From: Hymenobacter sp.
Lineage (GTDB): Bacteria > Bacteroidota > Bacteroidia > Cytophagales > Hymenobacteraceae
Length of the DNA: 5,024 bases
Assembly: GCA_025362615.1 (NCBI GenBank)
Contig: JANYFQ010000069.1
Span: 1-5,024 of the forward strand
Direction: 5' to 3'
In this document: positions 4,978 to 5,024 of the stretch, piece by piece
How the letters are laid out: every line of letters begins with the position of its first letter
Numbering within the stretch: position 1 is the stretch's first letter
Program-made: the position numbers and the translations under genes
The notes under the pieces: generated by a model
Seen by the model: the letters and a program-made list of their open reading frames with translations, nothing else
Told to the model about the DNA's origin: nothing
The model's database searches: none

Positions 4978-5024
4978 TTGCCACCCCCGGCCAGGCCGGC
5001 GACAGCCCGCAGGCGCTGCCCTTG
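4878..5024 (+). CDS. IS5-family transposase, second frame (OrfB), 5' part
   Basis: In the -1 frame relative to OrfA, reading from the A-run, the translation is SDARTECLGRRRGGLGTKIH followed by ACVESLGNAVRLIATPGQAG and DSPQALPL. This is the usual IS5-family continuation (R-G-G-L-x-T-K-I-H, then L-G-N-x-x-R-L-I-x-T-P-G-Q). The frame is open to the last base of the window. The second Asp and the Glu of the DDE triad would lie beyond the edge. It has no convincing start of its own here and is most simply expressed as a fusion with OrfA. Confidence 0.8.

Larger units (their letters stand above)
4502..5024 (+). mobile_element. IS5-family insertion sequence, left part (IS427-like group, runs off right edge)
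   Basis: The transposase at 4558 and its downstream frame identify an IS5-family element with a two-frame transposase, as in the IS427 group. The left end is placed near 4502 because the interrupted minus-strand gene still reads sensibly up to about 4500, and the bases there (TTAGG) offer a TA or TNA target of the kind this group uses. The right inverted repeat and the target duplication are outside the window, so the exact edge is uncertain by perhaps ten bases. Confidence 0.75.

Overview
The window looks like accessory DNA from a GC-rich member of the Bacteroidota; Hymenobacter or a near relative is my guess. The reasons are the absence of Shine-Dalgarno sequences ahead of most starts, a perfect TAnnTTTG-type -7 element ahead of the transposase, and high-GC protein sequences of Hymenobacter-like style. 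Genus is inference, not shown by the sequence. Nearly everything reads on the minus strand; the exceptions are a broken HNH nuclease fragment and a partial insertion sequence.

Left part (1-770). The first 42 bases are the start of one very-short-patch repair endonuclease gene (vsr) running off the left edge on the minus strand. A long stem-loop (56-97) separates it from a small orphan gene (115-366, minus) in visibly AT-richer DNA. Next comes the 3' end of an HNH restriction-type endonuclease (about 436-705, plus) with no 5' half, then a strong hairpin (708-739) between convergent genes.

Middle (771-2844, minus). A second vsr (2524-2844) keeps its catalytic residues but loses its C-terminal strand and the fourth zinc-binding Cys. 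It is followed by a HipA-like kinase-fold gene (stop at 1670) and a DUF3037 gene (771-1673). The last two overlap by four bases (GTGA) and are almost certainly translated together. This kinase/DUF3037 pair is the best candidate here for a poorly described two-gene system, with a defence or toxin-antitoxin-like role as the working guess.

Right part (2881-4523, minus). This is a phage- or plasmid-type recombination module: an uncharacterised protein of about 205 residues, an 81-residue protein and a RecE/exonuclease VIII-like PD-(D/E)XK nuclease. The first gene appears to have lost its start to an IS5-family element (about 4502 to the right edge, plus). The transposase of that element is split into two frames at a run of eight A's, consistent with programmed -1 frameshifting.

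Together the window is a patchwork of repair, restriction, possible defence and recombination genes. At least three genes look truncated: the HNH nuclease, the second vsr and the IS-interrupted gene. No C5-cytosine methyltransferase, the usual partner of vsr, is visible, nor any tRNA, rRNA or CRISPR array.
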